DNA from: Sphingobacteruim zhuxiongii
GTDB lineage: Bacteria > Bacteroidota > Bacteroidia > Sphingobacteriales > Sphingobacteriaceae
Direction: 5' to 3'
DNA length: 64,000 nt
NCBI RefSeq assembly: GCF_009557615.1
Contig: NZ_CP045652.1
Span: 124,001 to 188,000, forward strand
This document shows positions 1 through 9,315 of the stretch, in pieces. Every line of letters starts with the position of its first letter. The first letter of the stretch is position 1. The translations under genes and the position numbers were made by a program. A model generated the notes under the pieces. The model searched no databases. It worked only from the letters and a program-made list of their open reading frames with translations, and was not told the origin of the DNA.

Positions 1-72
1 TATAATATTTAAGGAAGGAGGATTTAAGCAGAAAAACGTTCAATCAATAAACCGTTTTGCTTAAAAAAAATA

Positions 73-96
73 CCGATAGTGTTCCAGCACTATCGG
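73..96. terminator. Hairpin terminator-like element upstream of the first susC
   Basis: A perfect 9-bp inverted repeat (CCGATAGTG / CACTATCGG) encloses a 6-nt loop. It is followed on the plus strand by CAATGTTTTT and preceded by a run of A, so it could end transcription on either strand. It probably closes a gene lying left of the window and insulates the susC that begins at 174. The T-run is better on the minus strand. The rest of 1-173 shows no reading frame and no clear -7 box. Confidence 0.5.
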
Positions 97-173
97 CAAT
101 GTTTTTACAGCACACACCTAAATCAAGAGGTTCGCGTCTCTTAAATGTTTAACCATTAAACTTTTGCAAAGTT

Positions 174-3100
174 ATGCAAACTGACCAATTAAACAAAACT
201 AATACCTTTAGTTATGCCACTACGAAACAACTTATTTACAAAGTCGAGCAGTGCAAGAATCGCTTAATAGATAAACAAAACTTTTTAAAAGCAGCATTCA
301 TTGTTCCGGCTGTATTATTTAGTCAAATTTCTTTCGGTTACTCCAGTAACGTTGAAAAGAAAAGCGAATTCAATAAACTAACAAAAGAAATTACATCCGG
401 AGCACTTTATAGTGCCGGATTACAGCAAGAAGTAACTGTCAAAGGGGTAGTTACGGATGCTAGCAATGCCCCTATAGCTGGTGTTTCAGTTATGGTAAAG
501 GGGACTTCCATTGCAACCTCCACGGATGCTAAAGGAGCATACGAAATTGAAATGCCTAAGGGACAAACGCTAGTCTTTCGAAACATTGGTTTTACAGACG
601 TAGAGCTTGTTATTTCGGCAAGCGGAACACGTAACGTAACCCTAGAGTCTTCTGAACAGGACATTGGTGAGGTTGTCGTTGTCGGCTACGGTAGCCAACA
701 GAAGAAGGATGTCACGGGATCAATTGCTACAGTTTCGATGAAGAATGTTCGTGGACAAGCGATAATTAGTCCTGATCAAGCGTTGACTGGACAAATCGCA
801 GGTGTACAAGTGAGTACATCGAACGGTACACCAGGGGGAGGACCTAAGATTCAAGTGCGTGGTATCGGTGCTATAGGTGCCGGTAGTCAGCCTTTATATG
901 TAATTGACGGATTTCCAGTTCCAGCCTCGTCTAGTGAAAGAAGTAATCCTTTAGCAACCATTAATCCGAATGATATCGAATCGATGACGGTATTAAAGGA
1001 TGCGTCTGCTACCGCAATTTACGGTTCTCGTGGATCGAATGGTGTCGTATTAATCAACACCAAAAAAGGAGCCGTAGGTAAAATGAAAGTGGATGTGGCG
1101 GCAAGCTCTGGATTACAGCAAGTACCTCAAAAAGGTCGTCCAAATTTAATGAACGCACAAGAATTCGCACAATTCCGAAAAGAAGCGATTGAAGATAAAA
1201 TTCGCTTTGAGGAAGGACGAGAGCCAACGCTGAATGATATCCCAGAAGAATATAGAAATCCAGCTGCTTTAGGAGCGGGAGTGGATTGGTACGATGCGGT
1301 ATTGCGTGTTGCACCGATGTCTGACATCAATGTTAGTCTTAGCGGGGGAAATGAAAATATCCGTTCGTTTGTTTCGGCAGGGTATTTAAATCAAACTGGT
1401 ACTATGTTGAATACTGGTTTCGATCGTTTCTCGGTAAGAGCAAATGTAGACGGTAATATATCGAATAAATTTAAAGTTGGAATCAATCTATCACCAACCT
1501 TATCATATTTGAAAGGTGGAGTTAATGGTCAAGGACGTGATGAGTTCTTTGAAATTACAACTCCGGTTGCAAAAATCTACAACGATGATGGAAGCTATGT
1601 GCCGTACATTCAATCGCCAGGATCTTTTGGTAACCCGAATCCAATGATGTTCTTGGAGCAACGTGTAAACAAGAGTACGGAAATGAAGTTATTAATGAGC
1701 TCATATGCGGAGTATAGCATTTTAAGTAATTTAAAGTTCAAGACAACTTTCAACGTGGATTATCTTGACGAGAGTAGAGAAACGTTTCGCCCTTCCACTA
1801 TTCCGAATCAAAATGCACCAGGATTATCAATTCCAAGTGGTGGATATTACCGCGAGCAATACTTGAACTGGGCTAATGAAAACACATTGAATTACGACTT
1901 GGTCTTAGAAAACGGACATTCCATCAGTGCATTAGCAGGTTATTCAGTGCAGGTTCAAAAAAACAAGGGAGCGAGTTTCAATGGAACACAATTTCCAGAT
2001 GATGACATTCAAACATTGAATGCTGCCGCACGTATTACAGGTGGTACTGCAATAGAAGATTGGGCATTATTGTCTTATTTGGCGCGCGTTAATTATTCAT
2101 ATAAAGACAAATACGTTCTAACGGCATCTTATCGTGCAGATGGTTCATCTCGCTTTGGAAAAGATAACCGCTGGGGATCATTTCCATCGGTGGCAGTTGG
2201 TTGGAGATTATCCGAAGAAGAATTCTTAAAAGACAAGGAGTGGATTAACGAATTGAAATTAAGAGCTTCATTTGGTCGTAGTGGTAACTTTAATATCGCC
2301 AATTATGCTTCCTTAAGTAGTATTGGTACAGGGAACTATGTCTTCGGAGGTGTCTTAGCACCCGGAAGAACGATGAACAGTCTAGGAAACCCAATGCTGG
2401 GATGGGAGCGTATGAAGGAGTTAAACATTGGGCTTGACTTTGCGACATGGAACAATCGTTTAACATTTACAGCGAACTATTATAAACGGAATACATTAGA
2501 CCTTTTATTGAATACGCCAGTTCCGCAGTCCTCGGGATTTGCTAACGTGACGGAGAACCGTGGAGATGTAGAAAATAAAGGATTTGAGTTCTCTGTTAGT
2601 TCAGCGAATATTCAACGTGATCGATTCACTTGGACTACAGACTTTAATATTTCATTTAATAGAAATAAAGTAATTGCATTAGGTAGAAGTACGGATCCAA
2701 TTTATTCTGGGCAGAGTTCCGAAGGGAACTTCACCAACATCACCCGTATCGGCCAACCTGTTGGTATGATTATCGGTTATGTGGTGGAAGGCATCTATCA
2801 AAACCAAGCAGACTTAGACAAGTATCCTAAATTCCCAGGAGCGATCCCAGGAAACTTACGTATGAAAGATGTCGACGGTGACGGTGAGATTACTCCAAAC
2901 GATGACTTTGACGTTATTGGTAATCCATATCCAGACTTTACCTGGGGTATGACAAATAGCTTTACGTTTAAGAATTTCGATCTACGTTTGATGATGGTGG
3001 GAGCGATGGGACAAGAGTTCCTACATGCTACTCGTTTTTATACAGACAATATTGATGGAGTTTTCAATGTGCGCAAAGAAATTGCTGACCGTTGGAGATC

Positions 3101-3443
3101 AGAAGATAACCCAGGTTCAGGTTTAGTGCCTACTACAAATGGATCAGGGCGCGGTCGAGTAATGTATCGCGATACGCACTCGCTATTTATTGAAAAAACG
3201 GACTACCTATGGGTTAGAAATATTACTCTTGGTTATACTTTACCAAAACCAGTTGGAGGGGTAGTTAACAATGTACGTATTTATGCAAACTTACAGAACC
3301 CATTCATGATTTCAGGATACGATGGTAATCCAGAGGGAACAAATATGAATAGAGGGGATACAAGTCCATTGGTACCAGGTATCGATTATGGTGCATATCC
3401 AGTACCGAGAATTTACACATTAGGGTTGAATTTCAATTTTTAG
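174..3443 (+). CDS. SusC/RagA-family TonB-dependent outer-membrane transporter
   Basis: This 1089-residue protein is a SusC-type outer-membrane importer that would pair with the SusD encoded next. An unusual cytoplasmic-like extension of about 35 residues precedes the hydrophobic Sec signal (about residues 36-56). A carboxypeptidase-regulatory-like domain follows (about 85-155, VKGVVTDASNAPIAGVSV). Next come the TonB-box region (EVVVVGYGSQQKKDVTGS), the plug domain with the family motif LKDASATAIYGSRGSNGV, and a long beta-barrel ending in an aromatic C-terminus (LGLNFNF). Length and architecture are standard for SusC. No regulator, glycosidase or operator adjoins the pair, so the substrate cannot be predicted. 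The ATG at 174 is used because upstream frames are closed. SusC assignment is certain; the ligand is unknown. Confidence 0.95.
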   Translation: MQTDQLNKTNTFSYATTKQLIYKVEQCKNRLIDKQNFLKAAFIVPAVLFSQISFGYSSNVEKKSEFNKLTKEITSGALYSAGLQQEVTVKGVVTDASNAPIAGVSVMVKGTSIATSTDAKGAYEIEMPKGQTLVFRNIGFTDVELVISASGTRNVTLESSEQDIGEVVVVGYGSQQKKDVTGSIATVSMKNVRGQAIISPDQALTGQIAGVQVSTSNGTPGGGPKIQVRGIGAIGAGSQPLYVIDGFPVPASSSERSNPLATINPNDIESMTVLKDASATAIYGSRGSNGVVLINTKKGAVGKMKVDVAASSGLQQVPQKGRPNLMNAQEFAQFRKEAIEDKIRFEEGREPTLNDIPEEYRNPAALGAGVDWYDAVLRVAPMSDINVSLSGGNENIRSFVSAGYLNQTGTMLNTGFDRFSVRANVDGNISNKFKVGINLSPTLSYLKGGVNGQGRDEFFEITTPVAKIYNDDGSYVPYIQSPGSFGNPNPMMFLEQRVNKSTEMKLLMSSYAEYSILSNLKFKTTFNVDYLDESRETFRPSTIPNQNAPGLSIPSGGYYREQYLNWANENTLNYDLVLENGHSISALAGYSVQVQKNKGASFNGTQFPDDDIQTLNAAARITGGTAIEDWALLSYLARVNYSYKDKYVLTASYRADGSSRFGKDNRWGSFPSVAVGWRLSEEEFLKDKEWINELKLRASFGRSGNFNIANYASLSSIGTGNYVFGGVLAPGRTMNSLGNPMLGWERMKELNIGLDFATWNNRLTFTANYYKRNTLDLLLNTPVPQSSGFANVTENRGDVENKGFEFSVSSANIQRDRFTWTTDFNISFNRNKVIALGRSTDPIYSGQSSEGNFTNITRIGQPVGMIIGYVVEGIYQNQADLDKYPKFPGAIPGNLRMKDVDGDGEITPNDDFDVIGNPYPDFTWGMTNSFTFKNFDLRLMMVGAMGQEFLHATRFYTDNIDGVFNVRKEIADRWRSEDNPGSGLVPTTNGSGRGRVMYRDTHSLFIEKTDYLWVRNITLGYTLPKPVGGVVNNVRIYANLQNPFMISGYDGNPEGTNMNRGDTSPLVPGIDYGAYPVPRIYTLGLNFNF

Positions 3444-3452
3444 GAGAAGGTT

Positions 3453-4937
3453 ATGAAATTAAAATATATAATATTGAGTTTAGGGCTTTTGAGCTTTACT
3501 TCATGTACACATCTGTTGGAAGTAGATCCTTATACCTTTTCGAGTGGGGATAATTACTATGAGAATGAAAGCCAAGTATTACGTGCTGTAAACGGAGTTT
3601 ACGGTCGTTTGCAAGGGATCTATACCTCAGACTTTAACGCATTGGTGGAGATGCGCGCAGATAATACAAACTATCAGTATAGTGAGTCCGATCGTGGTGC
3701 ACAACAAAGGGAGGAGATTGATGAATTCTTAATAACCTCTTCCAACAATTACGTGAACACCCAATGGGCGAATTTCTACGGAATTGTAGCCCAATCAAAT
3801 GTAATATTAACACGTATTGATCAAGTAAGCTTCGCTGACGCGGAATTGAAAAAAAGATATGTAGGAGAGGTTAAGTTTTTAAGATCCTATGCTTACTTCA
3901 ATTTGGTGCGTTTGTTCGGTTCGATACCCTTGCATACTGTTGAAGTTACTAGTCCTCAAGGAGCGTTTACCGATGGGAAGAAAGCAAGTGTAGAAGAGGT
4001 TTACGCCGTTATCATTCAAGATCTTAAAGATGCAGCGACAGTTTTGCCGGCAAGCTATGATAAAAATAATGCAGGTAGAGCAACAAAAGGTGCGGCCTTA
4101 ACGATGTTAGGGGATGTATATCTAACTAGAAAGCAATATACAGACGCGGCGAGCACGCTACAGCAAGTTACTACTCTAGGCTACTCCTTAATGCCAAACT
4201 ACGCAGATTGTTTTAGCCCAACATCTAAGAATAATGCGGAGTCGGTTTTCGAGGTTCAGTATAACTCTGCTGTCGAAGGGGAGAACAGTAACTTTATTTT
4301 TATGTTCGGACCAAGAGACGCAAAGCTTAAACTAGTAGGTTTCACTGGCAATTTGGGTGCAAGCAATATACCAACCCCAAGCATATACAATGCTTATGAG
4401 ACAGGGGATAAACGTAAAGATGAATCCATTCAATTGTTTGATGATCCTTCAAATGCAAAATATCCAGAAGCCAAAGCATTTGGGGGTAAACTACCGTTCA
4501 TTAAGAAATTCTATCATGCGCCATATGCGGAAGATGGTCGTTCCAATGAAAACTGGCCGGTATACCGTTACGGGCATGTGCTATTAATGCTTGCGGAGGC
4601 CTTAAATGAAGCCGGAACGGGGGATCCATATGTTCATCTAAACGCTGTAAGGAAGCGTGCGGGATTGGCAGTAAAATCAGGACTTTCAAAAGAACTTTTA
4701 CGTAATGCGATTGCCGAAGAGCAGCGTGTCGAAGTCGCTTTTGAAAACCATAGATGGTATCAGCTGTTACGTACTGGCAAAGCAATATCTGTAATGAATG
4801 CACACGGAGTAGAGGAGAAGAAGCGTCTGACACGTTTGAGTTCTGCTTCCTACAATGTGCAAGAATTTATGCTCTTGTATCCGATTCCATCGAGGGAGGT
4901 TCAGATCAATCATATAGAACAAAATCCTGGATATTAA
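3453..4937 (+). CDS. SusD/RagB-family nutrient-binding lipoprotein
   Basis: This 494-residue lipoprotein is the SusD partner of the upstream SusC, with a 9-nt gap between the genes. The signal peptide ends in a lipobox (LLSFTSC, Cys18), so the protein should be lipidated and displayed on the cell surface as the lid of the SusC barrel. SusD hallmarks are the early LEVDPYTF segment, the helical middle with LRSYAYFNLVRLFGSIPL, and the C-terminal RVEVAFENHRWYQLLRTGKA and LYPIPSREVQIN blocks. A strong terminator follows at once, so the pair forms a two-gene transcription unit. The glycan bound is unknown. Confidence 0.95.
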   Translation: MKLKYIILSLGLLSFTSCTHLLEVDPYTFSSGDNYYENESQVLRAVNGVYGRLQGIYTSDFNALVEMRADNTNYQYSESDRGAQQREEIDEFLITSSNNYVNTQWANFYGIVAQSNVILTRIDQVSFADAELKKRYVGEVKFLRSYAYFNLVRLFGSIPLHTVEVTSPQGAFTDGKKASVEEVYAVIIQDLKDAATVLPASYDKNNAGRATKGAALTMLGDVYLTRKQYTDAASTLQQVTTLGYSLMPNYADCFSPTSKNNAESVFEVQYNSAVEGENSNFIFMFGPRDAKLKLVGFTGNLGASNIPTPSIYNAYETGDKRKDESIQLFDDPSNAKYPEAKAFGGKLPFIKKFYHAPYAEDGRSNENWPVYRYGHVLLMLAEALNEAGTGDPYVHLNAVRKRAGLAVKSGLSKELLRNAIAEEQRVEVAFENHRWYQLLRTGKAISVMNAHGVEEKKRLTRLSSASYNVQEFMLLYPIPSREVQINHIEQNPGY

Positions 4938-4950
4938 TCCAAATAAGTAA

Positions 4951-4978
4951 AAAAGCGAATCATTTGATTCGCTTTTTT
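4951..4978 (+). terminator. Rho-independent terminator after the first susCD pair
   Basis: Perfect 12-bp inverted repeat AAAAGCGAATCA / TGATTCGCTTTT with a 2-nt centre, running into TTTTTT. It lies 13 nt after the SusD stop codon. The flanking A and T tracts make it potentially bidirectional, so it can also end the minus-strand acyltransferase gene that stops at 5038. Confidence 0.9.
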
Positions 4979-5037
4979 ACATTAAAGTCTTGTTATTTTG
5001 AGGGCTTATGAACGGATACTGTTAAGCTAAGCATGTG

Positions 5038-6054
5038 CTATCCACTCACATATTTACCATATGGCATCTTTCTTAGTAAGTAAGTAATCATCACCGAAGC
5101 GACGACGGTTCCTGCTGTTGCCAATGGAATTACCCAAACGGTGCTGAAATGTTTGGAGATCAACGGATGCAGGAAATTTAAAGGTATGATATGACTTAGG
5201 TATACGCCAAAGCTATACTTGTCAATAGTTGAAATCCAACGAGGAGTTTTTAGACGTTGGGAAGCCTCTTTTACCCAGAGGAATAGTGCACCAGCGGCAA
5301 TCGCTGTGGTTACAAAGACATAGTTGTAGAAAAAAGTATTCAACTTGCTCGCGTTCTCATTGAGTAGGTTTGTTCCTACCGCACCAATCACAACCATAAG
5401 AAGATATGTCGATGCGAATATGATTTGCTTGTAATTGAAATTAAACGTACGAATACGGATATAGTAGCCCAATACCAAGTAACCAGCATAACCCGAAAAA
5501 AAAGTAAGATCGAACTTAGGCATTGCTTTGTATAGCGGTTTACTTGTGAAACACATGGATAATAACCAGAGAAGCAAGAAGAATTCAATCTCTTTTTGTG
5601 TTGATTGAAGCAGAATCTTACGAAGAAATGGGATCGCTAAATAGAGTCCGATAATCATATAAAGATACCACAAGTGCGCATTGGCACCATGTAGAATCTT
5701 ATCTAAGCTAATTGACCATATCTTTTCGGTAGAAAGAAGATTGAAATTCGTGTAGCGATAGAAGTAATAAATCAGATATATAATGGTCCAAAAAATAAAT
5801 GGATACAGCAATTTTGGAATACGTTTTCTATAGAAAGTCCAAGTATCTTCATCTTTGCTAAACAAAAGACTACCTGAGATAATAACAAAAATCGGTACCG
5901 AACATCTTGTGGCAGCATTTATCCAGTTGGCGTAGTTCCAATCAAATGCGTTTGTGTCAATTTGATACAAAAACCCTGTAGAGGCATGAATTAAGACCAC
6001 AAAGATTGTTGCAATTACACGTAAATAAATGATGTAGTTGTTTTTTTCTGCCAT
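5038..6054 (-). CDS. Acyltransferase family 3 membrane protein
   Basis: This 338-residue integral membrane protein belongs to the acyltransferase-3 (OatA/NodX-like) superfamily, which moves acyl groups, usually acetyl, across the membrane onto extracytoplasmic sugars. It has about ten hydrophobic segments. The N-terminal helix carries the family arrangement YLRVIATIFVVLIHAS with the conserved His23, and a C-terminal FGVYLSHIIPLNFL segment. It lacks the C-terminal SGNH domain of OatA. It is divergently oriented to the lipoprotein with SGNH motifs at 6351, so an O-acetylation/deacetylation partnership is possible but unproven. The acceptor (cell-wall glycan, capsule or lipid) cannot be told from sequence. 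Confidence 0.88.
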   Translation of the reverse strand: MAEKNNYIIYLRVIATIFVVLIHASTGFLYQIDTNAFDWNYANWINAATRCSVPIFVIISGSLLFSKDEDTWTFYRKRIPKLLYPFIFWTIIYLIYYFYRYTNFNLLSTEKIWSISLDKILHGANAHLWYLYMIIGLYLAIPFLRKILLQSTQKEIEFFLLLWLLSMCFTSKPLYKAMPKFDLTFFSGYAGYLVLGYYIRIRTFNFNYKQIIFASTYLLMVVIGAVGTNLLNENASKLNTFFYNYVFVTTAIAAGALFLWVKEASQRLKTPRWISTIDKYSFGVYLSHIIPLNFLHPLISKHFSTVWVIPLATAGTVVASVMITYLLRKMPYGKYVSG

Positions 6055-6147
6055 ACCGTAAAAATATATATTATTGCATGAAGTTTGAATCTATTCTATA
6101 CTTATACATTCCTGAAAGCGATATATTATACGGTAAATCGCTAACAA

Positions 6148-6229
6148 AGGTTTTTTAGCCCCTTGAACCATCAATACTCACTAGAAGAAGCTTTTCGACG
6201 AGTTCATGGTTCCAAGTATCTTAAAACCT
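6148..6229. repeat. Imperfect long inverted repeat in the divergent intergenic region
   Basis: Bases 6148-6171 and 6206-6229 form an imperfect inverted repeat: ATGGTTC and AAAACCT at the ends match exactly, the middle diverges, and 34 nt lie between the arms. A short perfect stem (GCAGAT-TTC-ATCTGC) follows near 6292-6306. They lie in the 296-nt region between two divergent genes. Their function is unknown: relics of a lost gene, a weak terminator or a structured leader are all possible. Confidence 0.3.
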
Positions 6230-6350
6230 CCGAAAAACACATCAAACAACAAACTACTTTAAGTCTTCGGGATTATTTCTAACTTAACGGGCAGATTTCA
6301 TCTGCTGTTTTATCGCTGCATGATTGAATGGTACCCTGACCTAAAATAAA

Positions 6351-7088
6351 ATGAAAAACAGAATCTATCTAATCGGAATATTGTTGTTATGCTTCTTCAC
6401 GTCTTGTCGTTCCAGTTATCAAGTATTAAACAAAGGAATTGCGGGAAACAACTCTAGCGATTTGCTCGCTCGCGTTGATAAGGATGTTGTAGCGAACAAT
6501 CCAGATCTTGTTATTCTAATGGTAGGAAGCAACGACATGATCAATTCTAAAAAGTTTATTAGCATAAATGATTATTTATCGAACTTAGACTCGATTGTTA
6601 ATTTAATAAAAGCAGGAAGACCGAAAGTTAAACTTGTGGTATCCAGTATCCTTCCTGTTGAAGAATCCTATCTTTTTCAGCGTCATGATCCCGAGAAATT
6701 TCCGGTCAAACCGAATACGAAGATTAGTCAGCTTAATAGTGCAATTGAGCAATTTGCGAAGAAGGAGAATTTGATTTTTATTCCTTTATATGATGAGTTT
6801 GTTAAGTATGGAACGAACTATACGAGTCAAGAATCGCTTCTTGTTAACAGCAAAAACAATACTGTTGACGACGGGGTACATCCAACAGCTGATGGCTACA
6901 AAATTATTGGTGATTATTTCTATCGACAATTGAAAGAAAAGAAGCTATTACGCAGGAATATGCTAATTGTTTGCTTTGGAGATAGCATCACATATGGCGC
7001 CTTTATGCTAGGCCGGGGAACGTCTGAAGGGGATACTTATCCGGCGGTATTGCTTAGGAATCTCAATCAAAGTAAAAAGGTAAATTAA
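6351..7088 (+). CDS. Lipoprotein SGNH/GDSL hydrolase with circularly permuted motif order
   Basis: This 245-residue lipoprotein (lipobox ending at Cys19) has all SGNH-hydrolase blocks in an unusual order. The mature protein starts with block II (NKGIAGNN, about residues 27-34). It continues with block III (VGSNDM, Gly59-Asn61) and block V (DDGVHP, Asp174 and His177). Only at the C-terminus does block I appear, GDSITYG with the presumed nucleophile Ser212. Ordinary family members begin with block I. The distance from block I to the C-terminus plus that from the N-terminus to block II (about 43 residues) equals the normal spacing, so the protein reads as a circular permutant. It is probably an esterase or deacylase at the membrane surface. 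Its divergent neighbour is an acyltransferase. The substrate is unknown. Confidence 0.8.
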   Translation: MKNRIYLIGILLLCFFTSCRSSYQVLNKGIAGNNSSDLLARVDKDVVANNPDLVILMVGSNDMINSKKFISINDYLSNLDSIVNLIKAGRPKVKLVVSSILPVEESYLFQRHDPEKFPVKPNTKISQLNSAIEQFAKKENLIFIPLYDEFVKYGTNYTSQESLLVNSKNNTVDDGVHPTADGYKIIGDYFYRQLKEKKLLRRNMLIVCFGDSITYGAFMLGRGTSEGDTYPAVLLRNLNQSKKVN

Positions 7089-7280
7089 TCCATTTTGATG
7101 TTGATAAACGAGAAGATTCTATAGGTTTACTTTTTTTCTTATAACGATTCGCTCGGTGTTTTAAAGGAAAAAAGGGCTTCAATAATTGATGTTTGCAGGT
7201 CATTTTTACTGTTCTATATGTTTAAAACAAATAATGTCAGTATTTTAGTTGGCTAATAGTCAAGCTTTAAAAGTATTGAT

Positions 7281-8441
7281 ATGGATTTCGAGTCATTAAT
7301 TCTCAAAACACAAGAGTATGTCAGTAAGTTAGCCAACGATCAATGTGGTGACTATTGCTTTCATAACGCTCTACATACGCATGATGTTGTCGAAGCCGCG
7401 GAAGAGATGGCAGCATACTATCAGTTAAACTCCCAAGATCGATTTATAGTTATTTGTGCTGCTTATTTTCATGATATCGGCTATCTCTTTGGAGGGGCGA
7501 AAGATCATGAAAACAGAGGGGCAGAATGCGCCGCGCAGTTTCTTAAAGAGCAGGAGGTATCGCAGGATATAATTGAGCAGGTTAAAGGATGTATTATGGC
7601 AACTAAAATGCCACAAGCGCCGAGAAACCTTCTAGAAAGCATTCTTTGCGATGCAGATCTATTTCATCTAGGTGGTGCTTCCTTTGAAGAAAGGAACAAG
7701 CTTATGCACCAAGAAGCTGAACAATACAAGGCAGACAAAATTGACAAAAATGAGTGGCGTACAAGAACCATCGCCTTGTTGCAAAATCATAAGTATCATA
7801 CCGATTATGCTCAAAATAAGCTGAATCAAGGAAAGCAGATCAATCTGGAAAACCAATTGAAAAAACAAAAGAAGAATCTCGCGAAAACGGAAGCCGAGAG
7901 CGATAAACTTAGAAAGCCTGAGCGTGGTATTGAAACGATGTTTCGTATAACATCCTCAAATAGCCAACGTCTCAGCGATATGGCGGATAATAAATCCAAT
8001 ATTCTACTAACCGTCAACTCAATTATACTTTCAATCATCGTTGCGGTTTTACTGAAAGCCTTGGATAGCAATCCACATCTAATTGTACCTACAGTGACGT
8101 TAATGGCTTGCTCTGTAACAACGATGGTATTAGCGATTCTTGCTACTATTCCAAAAATTCCTGATGGTTATTTCAAAGATGAGGACGTGAAAAACAAGTC
8201 TGTTAATCTTTTATTCTTTGGGAATTTCTATAAGACAAAATTCGAAGATTATCAGGGAGCCATGAACAAAGCTATGGATGATAAGGAGTTTTTATATGGC
8301 ATGTTGACAAAAGACGTTTATTCTCAGGGTGTAGTCCTTGGACGCAAATACAAATTACTGCGATACGCATATGGCATTTTTATGCTTGGTTTAATTTTAT
8401 CTGTCGCTGCTTTTTGTGTAGCAATCATTATAGCAAAATAA
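7281..8441 (+). CDS. HD-domain protein fused to a Pycsar-effector-type (PycTM) membrane domain
   Basis: This 386-residue protein begins with an HD phosphohydrolase domain (about 1-190). Metal-ligand candidates are His32/His34, the HD pair His64-Asp65 in AAYFHDIGY, and Asp124/Asp126 in CDADLFHL. A charged, probably helical linker (about 190-215) leads to a C-terminal membrane region. That region opens with ETMFRITSSNSQRLSDMADNK, a signature I associate with Pycsar effector transmembrane domains. It has two hydrophobic helices near 240-290 and a last one at the C-terminus (about 362-384). HD enzymes can hydrolyse cyclic or other nucleotides, so this may sense or degrade a nucleotide signal at the inner membrane. 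No nucleotide cyclase or CD-NTase gene lies next to it. It is the first gene of a five-gene operon; the next starts 1 nt after its stop. Confidence 0.82.
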   Translation: MDFESLILKTQEYVSKLANDQCGDYCFHNALHTHDVVEAAEEMAAYYQLNSQDRFIVICAAYFHDIGYLFGGAKDHENRGAECAAQFLKEQEVSQDIIEQVKGCIMATKMPQAPRNLLESILCDADLFHLGGASFEERNKLMHQEAEQYKADKIDKNEWRTRTIALLQNHKYHTDYAQNKLNQGKQINLENQLKKQKKNLAKTEAESDKLRKPERGIETMFRITSSNSQRLSDMADNKSNILLTVNSIILSIIVAVLLKALDSNPHLIVPTVTLMACSVTTMVLAILATIPKIPDGYFKDEDVKNKSVNLLFFGNFYKTKFEDYQGAMNKAMDDKEFLYGMLTKDVYSQGVVLGRKYKLLRYAYGIFMLGLILSVAAFCVAIIIAK

Positions 8442-8442
8442 T

Positions 8443-9315
8443 ATGAAATTAGAGCTAATACTCAGCATGTTACTCTTCTCTGGTTTGGCATCTTGTCAAC
8501 CTTCGGGAACGAAACAAAATGAAGAAAAAAACAAGGAAAATACGACAGAGGAAGTGTCTGCATTACATGCAGATAAAACTTTTGTACTCCCCAAGCAGTT
8601 GAACGAAATTTCGGGAATCAGCTTTCTAGCAAATGATACGGAACATATTTATGCTGTTCAAGATGAAAGTGGTATAGTCTATTCTTATCATCTAACAAGC
8701 GAGAAAATTGTGTCGGAATATGAGTTTGCACCCGCTGGCGATTATGAGGAAATCACAAACGATGGCAGCTACTTTTATGTTTTGCGTAGCGATGGAACAA
8801 TCTTTAGTTTTCCAGTAGATTTGAAGGCAGCACAAGCAAAGGTTAATGTTTTTGAAGGACAGTTAGGCAAAGGAGAATATGAATCGATGTCATATGATTC
8901 GGATAAGAAAGAGTTGTATGTACTGTGTAAATCTTGTAGTCAAGACAAAGGAAAGGCAAGTGTATCGGGCTATACGGTCCAGGTACAAGCGGATGGCATT
9001 CTAACCCTTGGCGCCCCATTTGAAATTAATTTAGATGCGGTAAATCAGCTTGGCGGGAAAGCGCTAAAGTCTTTGAAACCATCGGCAATTGTAAAGCGCT
9101 CAGCCACTAAAGATTGGTACGTTTTATCGTCGGTTGATAAGCTATTGTTAATTCTCGATGCATCACTAAAGCCTAAAAAACTGATTCGTTTCGATAAAAA
9201 GCAATTTGAACAACCCGAAGGAATTACATTTGACCAAAGCGATCGGATGTTCATTAGTAGCGAAAAGAATAAAGGCGATAATGCTTTACTATTTCAATAT
9301 ACTAAACAGCCTTAA
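8443..9315 (+). CDS. SdiA-regulated-like beta-propeller lipoprotein
   Basis: This 290-residue lipoprotein (lipobox LFSGLASC, Cys19) has a low-complexity Lys/Glu/Asn linker and then a propeller-like region. Repeated segments such as LNEISGISFL, YEEITNDGSYFYVL, YESMSYDSDKKELYVL and PEGITFDQSDRMFISSE resemble the SdiA-regulated/esterase-like propeller family. Such proteins are often found beside phosphatases or phosphoesterases. The gene starts 1 nt after the HD-PycTM stop, and its own stop overlaps the next ATG (TAATG), so it is translationally coupled inside the operon. The biochemical role is unknown; binding or hydrolysis of a small envelope ligand is an inference only. Confidence 0.75.
   Translation: MKLELILSMLLFSGLASCQPSGTKQNEEKNKENTTEEVSALHADKTFVLPKQLNEISGISFLANDTEHIYAVQDESGIVYSYHLTSEKIVSEYEFAPAGDYEEITNDGSYFYVLRSDGTIFSFPVDLKAAQAKVNVFEGQLGKGEYESMSYDSDKKELYVLCKSCSQDKGKASVSGYTVQVQADGILTLGAPFEINLDAVNQLGGKALKSLKPSAIVKRSATKDWYVLSSVDKLLLILDASLKPKKLIRFDKKQFEQPEGITFDQSDRMFISSEKNKGDNALLFQYTKQP

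Noticed and set aside
6141..6284. A stop-free plus-strand frame of about 45 codons ending in SLRDYF before the SGNH gene.
   Set aside because: No ATG or ribosome-binding site, no recognised family, and it lies in an inverted-repeat region; it may be a gene relic but cannot be supported as a gene.
7281..8441. A complete Pycsar or CBASS anti-phage system.
   Set aside because: Only an effector-type membrane domain is present; no cyclase or CD-NTase gene occurs in the window.
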